A stretch of DNA of 35,998 nt, taken from NCBI GenBank assembly GCA_934358675.1, contig CAKRKX010000014.1:1-35998 (forward strand). The letters are read 5' to 3'. The notes under the pieces are model-generated. The model was not told where the DNA came from, did no database searches, and was given only the letters and a program-made list of their open reading frames with translations. Below, piece after piece: positions 31,936 to 35,998 of this stretch. Made by a program: the position numbers and the translations under genes. Numbering within the stretch: position 1 is the stretch's first letter; every line of letters begins with the position of its first letter. This DNA is from an uncultured Agathobacter sp. Its GTDB lineage: Bacteria; Bacillota; Clostridia; Lachnospirales; Lachnospiraceae.

Positions 31936-34377
31936 CTAAATATCGTACACACTTCTTGCTTTAAGTCCGACCGGTTCTCCACTTATGATACGAATGCGCT
32001 TCTCACCCGCATTCATATCAAAATAGTTATCCTCAAGAACCATATCCTCATTTTCATTTAAGATTTCCACACTCTTCGCGTATGCCTCTGCCGATACGAC
32101 GATCTCATCGCCCTCCACGCGCACACGAAGCTTCGGATCCTGGTAATGGAAATACTTATGGTACGAGAAGATCACACTGGATGCACCAATGCATTTGCCG
32201 TCTTCCCATGCCTCATAGCTGACATATTCCTCGAAGCAGTCAATATCCGGCAGTTCTACCTTATCCAGCCATACAGCGGAAAGTGCCGGGACTTCCACCA
32301 TCTGCTCCGCCTCGCGCAAAATCTCTGCCTTTGCATTGCGGACAGCATATTTCACAAGGATCTTGCGATCCGTCAAAGTTTCATTCGCCACATTCAGACG
32401 AATCGATTTTTCAAATGCAAAATGCTGACGGTTCATGTTTGCAGCGGATGTCATCCAGCTTTCTTCCTCGCAGGAGATCATCACCGGCGCAAAAAATCGC
32501 TTTGCATAATAGTGCAGCGCTTTCCATCGTCCGTAGTAATCGATGGATGACCATGAAATTACCGGCCAGCAATCATTCATCTGCCAGTAGATGGCTCCCA
32601 TACACCGACCACGATTGCGTCTAAAATGCTCCACTCCGTAGCGGATCGCATCCGCCTGCAGAAGCTGCGAAGCATAGACAAAGTTACTGAAATTCTCCGG
32701 ATAGCGATACGTTGCCTGCATGTAATGCGCGATCTTGCCGTTGGCACCATAGTTTCTCTGATGCTTCTCCATCTGATACGAGAACGGATTCATCTCATGC
32801 TCGTCCCCGATAACCGTCTCAAGTGTCTTAACCGACGGGAATGCCTGGAATCCAAACTCCGACGCATAGCGGAAGAAATGATTACGATACTCGGAGAAAG
32901 GCTTGTCTCCGTGCCAAACCTCCCAGTAATGCACATCGCCCCGGTTATCATCATTCGGCGCATCAAAGGAACCGCCGGAAGACGGACTTGCCGGCCAATA
33001 GAACGTAACCGGATCGTACTCTTCCAGAATCTCCGGAATAATGCGCTCATACATAAACAGATAATCGCGCACCTCGGTCTTCTTCGTTACCCATGTACCC
33101 GATGCGACAAACATCTCCATCTCATTGTTTCCGCACCATAATGCAAGACTTGCATGGTGGCGGATACGCTTGACATTCTCGATCATTTCCTGGCGGATGT
33201 TCGCCTCAAACTCCGGTGTCAGCTCATACACCGAACATGCAAACATAAAGTCCTGCCATACCATAAGTCCCAGTTCGTCACACAGATCAAAGAGCCAGTC
33301 TTCCGGGTAATATCCGCCGCCCCAGACACGCACGCAGTTGAAATTGGCCAGCTTGCACTGTGTCAGAAGCTTTCTCGTCTTCTCCGGGGAAGTTCTCTGC
33401 AACAGGTTATCCTCCGGGATATAATCCGCTCCCATCGCAAAAACCGTATGACCATTGACTTCATGTGCAAAGCTTTCGCCCCATTCATCCTTCTCTCTTC
33501 GAACGGTCAGTGTGCGAAGTCCGATGCGGTGCTCCCATGTATCAAGAATCTCATCCTCATCCTTTAAGATCACTTTTACCGTATACAGCGGCTGCTCTCC
33601 GAGCCCGTTCGGCCACCAGAGCTTCGGCTTCTCAATTTCAATCTCATCCGGCGAGCCGGTATACGTCATCTGACTTCCGTCAGGCGCGGTAACGACAACC
33701 TCATAGACAAAATCCTTGTCTGCCGCTTCATCCGTGAATAATTCCATGTCCACTTCCGGCTCCAGCCACACTCTGCCATCCTCATGGCGCTGGCGGATAT
33801 ACACGCCGTCAATGCGCGCCTCCTTCACTCCAAGGAGCGTTACCGGGCGGAAGATTCCGCCATCCGGCAGACATGCGCCCCAGTCCCATCCGGACATATA
33901 GTGCGCCTTGCGCAGATGCATGAATCCCTCGATCGTATCCTCGTTACCAATATTCTTGTACTTATGAAACGCCTCTTCCATAAATTTAAGCGGCGATCCG
34001 ATCACAACGCGAAGCACATTCTCCGCCTCGATCACATCCCCAACCGCATATTCCCACACGCGGTGCATATTATCCGCCTTACCGAGATAGCAGTCATTCA
34101 GATATATGTCCGCCACCGTATCAATTCCATCGAATCGAAGCAGCACCTCATCGCAACTCCCGAACCGGTCCGGATCTAGCGAAAAATGCATCCGGTACTC
34201 ATAATCCTCTTCCATCAAAGCTTTCGCTTTATACTCATTGTCCCCAAAGAACGGATCTTCCATCTTTCCGGCAGCAAGCAGCGCGGAATAGATATCGCCC
34301 GGCACCCGCGCGTCGATCCACTCCTGTTCCTTCGTATTTCGCAGTTGCCACCCTGCGTGAATTTGCATTTTCTCCAT
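31936..34377 (-). CDS. GH2 beta-mannosidase
   Basis: An 813-residue cytoplasmic exo-beta-mannosidase, removing terminal mannose from mannooligosaccharides. The N-terminal jelly roll (about 1-185) includes HYMSGWDWG, typical of GH2 mannosidases; an Ig-like domain follows (about 190-295); the TIM barrel carries the acid/base Glu419 in WCGNNEME and the nucleophile Glu507 in ASEFGFQAFPS; a C-terminal beta domain ends the protein. There is no signal peptide. The ATG at 34377 has a GGGGG site. The gene is followed 16 bp later by the isomerase and preceded 22 bp upstream by the broken Fic gene, so all three are probably on one transcript. Confidence 0.93.
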   Translation of the reverse strand: MEKMQIHAGWQLRNTKEQEWIDARVPGDIYSALLAAGKMEDPFFGDNEYKAKALMEEDYEYRMHFSLDPDRFGSCDEVLLRFDGIDTVADIYLNDCYLGKADNMHRVWEYAVGDVIEAENVLRVVIGSPLKFMEEAFHKYKNIGNEDTIEGFMHLRKAHYMSGWDWGACLPDGGIFRPVTLLGVKEARIDGVYIRQRHEDGRVWLEPEVDMELFTDEAADKDFVYEVVVTAPDGSQMTYTGSPDEIEIEKPKLWWPNGLGEQPLYTVKVILKDEDEILDTWEHRIGLRTLTVRREKDEWGESFAHEVNGHTVFAMGADYIPEDNLLQRTSPEKTRKLLTQCKLANFNCVRVWGGGYYPEDWLFDLCDELGLMVWQDFMFACSVYELTPEFEANIRQEMIENVKRIRHHASLALWCGNNEMEMFVASGTWVTKKTEVRDYLFMYERIIPEILEEYDPVTFYWPASPSSGGSFDAPNDDNRGDVHYWEVWHGDKPFSEYRNHFFRYASEFGFQAFPSVKTLETVIGDEHEMNPFSYQMEKHQRNYGANGKIAHYMQATYRYPENFSNFVYASQLLQADAIRYGVEHFRRNRGRCMGAIYWQMNDCWPVISWSSIDYYGRWKALHYYAKRFFAPVMISCEEESWMTSAANMNRQHFAFEKSIRLNVANETLTDRKILVKYAVRNAKAEILREAEQMVEVPALSAVWLDKVELPDIDCFEEYVSYEAWEDGKCIGASSVIFSYHKYFHYQDPKLRVRVEGDEIVVSAEAYAKSVEILNENEDMVLEDNYFDMNAGEKRIRIISGEPVGLKARSVYDI

Positions 34378-34399
34378 CTTTTAATCCCCCATATTTTTT

Positions 34400-35127
34400 T
34401 TAAATAAGAACTTTCCACCGACCATTTCGCTTTCCATTTTCACGATAGATCAAGCCTTTTTCTTGCATTTGAACTGTTCTGGTTTTGATCGTTCTTTCTG
34501 ATTTACCTATTTTTTTGCCAATTCTTTTTGAGTAATACTTGGATTTTCTAATAACTGTTTTATGATCAATTGTTCTTCTATAGTGCAATTTTTGCACTTT
34601 GGTTTATCTGTTTTTGCACTTTGAGCCTCTTCTGCTGCACTTTGTAAGAACACTCCACTGATATGCATAGATCGATTGTGCAGCACATTTGTCTCATCCA
34701 ACAATAAATTTCTTAAAAACAGTTCCAAGAATTCTGTAGTTTCATGCACGCCTTTTTTCAGATTATTATAATTGGCCCGTACCAATGCATTTCGGAAATA
34801 CCATGCATTTTCCGCAAATATATCATTCGTTGCATCAAATCCTAGGGTTCGCAGATATTTTATAAAAAACACTGCAGTTGTGCGGGTGTTTCCTTCCCCA
34901 AATATATGAATCTGCCATAGTCTTGACACAAATATGGCTAAGTGATGGATAATCTCATCCATCGATATATCGCCTTCAATATTTTTGATTGCGGTATCGA
35001 TCAGATACTGTGAGGGCTTTAATCCATCCACCGCCTGAAGACCGATTGCTGTATGCCACGCATATCCTCTTTCTCTTTTATTTGGTTCTGCCTGTCTTAT
35101 ATACTCTTTGAACGGATCATGCTCCAT
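34400..35127 (-). pseudogene. Fic family protein with C-terminal wHTH, frameshifted in an A7 run
   Basis: A Fic-fold protein, a family that transfers AMP or other nucleotide parts to target proteins. The first frame (34507-35127, 206 residues) has the core HIFGEGNTR near residue 73, a variant of HPFxxGNGR: the catalytic His is kept but Pro and the second Gly are changed. It then stops within ITQKELAKK. The next frame (to 34400) continues exactly with the rest of a winged helix (IGKSERTIKTRTVQMQEKGL). One extra A in the AAAAAAA run at 34510-34516 would restore a 242-residue protein. Start: ATG 35127, GGAG 11 bp upstream. It could be a pseudogene, a phase-variable gene, or rescued by slippage. 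Precedes the GH2 and isomerase genes. Confidence 0.8.
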
Positions 35128-35179
35128 GTGTAAAAACGCTCCAATATTCTTTATTCATAAACCACTTTACTTAATTCAT

Positions 35180-35208
35180 ATTATACCGCCTGAATGCATT
35201 CTCTTCAA
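35180..35208 (-). promoter_or_regulatory. Sigma-A promoter before the Fic gene
   Basis: TTGAAG (35208-35203) and a perfect TATAAT (35185-35180) lie 17 bp apart on the minus strand. This should drive Fic and, by readthrough, GH2 and the isomerase. Confidence 0.65.
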
Positions 35209-35244
35209 CGAAAGTTTCGCTTTTTTGCCATCCTCATTCATCAA

Positions 35245-35656
35245 TTATGCTTCCAATTCGATCACTCTGGGAAACAGATTCAGCAGACTTCTATCATGCG
35301 TAATCACCACACAGGTCTGCGCATGATCCACAATCGATTGCATCACCTGACGCGACGCTTCTTTATCCAGATGGCTGGTCGGCTCATCTGCCAACAACAG
35401 ATCCGCATCTGCATATAGGCCTCTGGCAATATTGATGCGCTGCCGCTACACCGTCGGATAATCCCGCTTGTGCCACCACTGCCTGATACCGCCTGGCATC
35501 AAATTCCTGATCCAGCACAATATTATATTTTACCGAGCCCTTCGTGACACCGGGATTCTGACCCAGATAGTCGATCTGTGACCAGTAACTTTTCCTGCTT
35601 ACCTTCCGCAGTTCGTTGTCATTCAACAGGATTTTACATCGTTTATTTACGGACAA
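35245..35656 (-). pseudogene. ABC transporter ATPase remnant
   Basis: A decayed ABC ATPase of the exporter (NBD after transmembrane domain) type. The first part retains the Q-loop region (DYLGQNPGVTKGSVKYN) up to LSDG. Then, in another frame, RQRINIARGLYADADLLLADEP, Walker B, the D-loop SHLD and the switch VITHDRS continue to a stop at 35245. Walker A and everything before it are missing, and the signature itself is damaged at the frame change near 35445. Such a protein cannot function. Confidence 0.8.
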
Positions 35657-35717
35657 TCAAGCGTTCAACTATATTTGAAGCCTACAGCATCGTTTGACAT
35701 GGAATTTCATCAAGTAT

Positions 35718-35828
35718 TGTTTACGTTATCTAAATACCATTGCAAAAGAGCTGTTTATGAGCCGTTCTCACCTGTCACATACTTTTAAAGCCGAAACAGG
35801 TATAGCATTAATTATTCGCCTCTCATAG
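35718..35828 (+). pseudogene. AraC-type helix-turn-helix remnant
   Basis: A 36-codon stretch on the plus strand reads as the second half of an AraC DNA-binding domain (IAKELFMSRSHLSHTFKAETG), ending in a stop after a degraded tail. No start or N-terminal domain can be found upstream. It is a relic and lies between two minus-strand fragments. Confidence 0.6.
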
Positions 35829-35844
35829 AAATCAACACCTCGCA

Positions 35845-35998
35845 CTACGATAAACTGATCATCCACTTGCGTCTCTTAAAAATAATAAGCGATACAACCA
35901 GTCTGAATATTTCTTCTGTAGTAAGCAGTGTATACACACCAACAATGCCCCACTTAAATACATACGCTGCAAGCAGACACAGTGGGATTCCGATGCAC
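35845..35998 (-). CDS. MATE family efflux protein, C-terminal end only
   Basis: The last 50 codons of a gene that starts beyond the right edge. The visible residues (GIPLCLLAAYVFKWGIVGVYT, then EEIFRLVVSLIIFKRRKW) match the final helices and basic tail of MATE transporters, similar to the end of the complete MATE gene at 824-2239 (WICMGLEWLVRSIIFLLRF). Whether the rest is intact cannot be told, and the surrounding DNA is full of gene relics. Confidence 0.6.
   Translation of the reverse strand, partial: CIGIPLCLLAAYVFKWGIVGVYTLLTTEEIFRLVVSLIIFKRRKWMISLS

Overview
The window looks like a chromosomal segment of a gut Firmicute, most likely a Lachnospiraceae member (Roseburia/Lachnospira/Butyrivibrio type). 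This is inferred from moderate GC, strong AGGAGG-type ribosome binding sites, CUT1 sugar ABC transport with a YesMN-type two-component pair, a BspA-like leucine-rich tail on a secreted mannanase, and a methyl-accepting chemotaxis gene that implies motility. The species cannot be fixed from the sequence alone.

Left flank (1-3500): a truncated MacB/LolD-type ABC ATPase on the minus strand, then a plus-strand pair encoding a MATE exporter and a GGDEF-GAF protein, closed by a hairpin terminator. From about 3.5 kb to 27 kb almost everything is on the minus strand and forms a beta-mannan utilisation locus. Read in the direction of transcription it contains: a GH26 enzyme with a fascin-like beta-trefoil and a DUF1275 membrane protein whose 5' end is out of frame; a sensor kinase and AraC-type response regulator; a GH130, a 1449-residue multi-modular GH26 mannanase and an intracellular serine esterase; a solute-binding lipoprotein, two permeases, a chemotaxis receptor, a cellobiose/mannobiose 2-epimerase and a GH130_1 mannosylglucose phosphorylase; and finally manA, a phosphohexomutase and a Nudix hydrolase.

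Together these genes spell out a route from polymer to glycolysis: secreted GH26 cuts mannan, the ABC system imports oligosaccharides, the esterase may remove acetyl groups, the epimerase converts mannobiose to mannosylglucose, GH130_1 releases mannose-1-phosphate and glucose, the hexomutase makes mannose-6-phosphate, and ManA makes fructose-6-phosphate. A second cluster at 30.7-34.4 kb adds a GH2 beta-mannosidase and an AGE/YihS-type sugar isomerase, behind a Fic gene broken by a one-base shift in an A7 run.

Between the two sugar clusters lies a YtrA-type GntR/ABC operon (27.1-30.2 kb) with a clear promoter and a palindromic operator. Next to it, at 30.3-30.7 kb, is a compact locus that I read as a candidate type I toxin-antitoxin module: a 30-residue one-helix peptide, convergent promoters, inverted repeats at the 5' ends of both predicted RNAs, and one shared bidirectional terminator. 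The right end (35.2-36 kb) holds remnants of an ABC ATPase and an AraC regulator, and the 3' end of another MATE gene.
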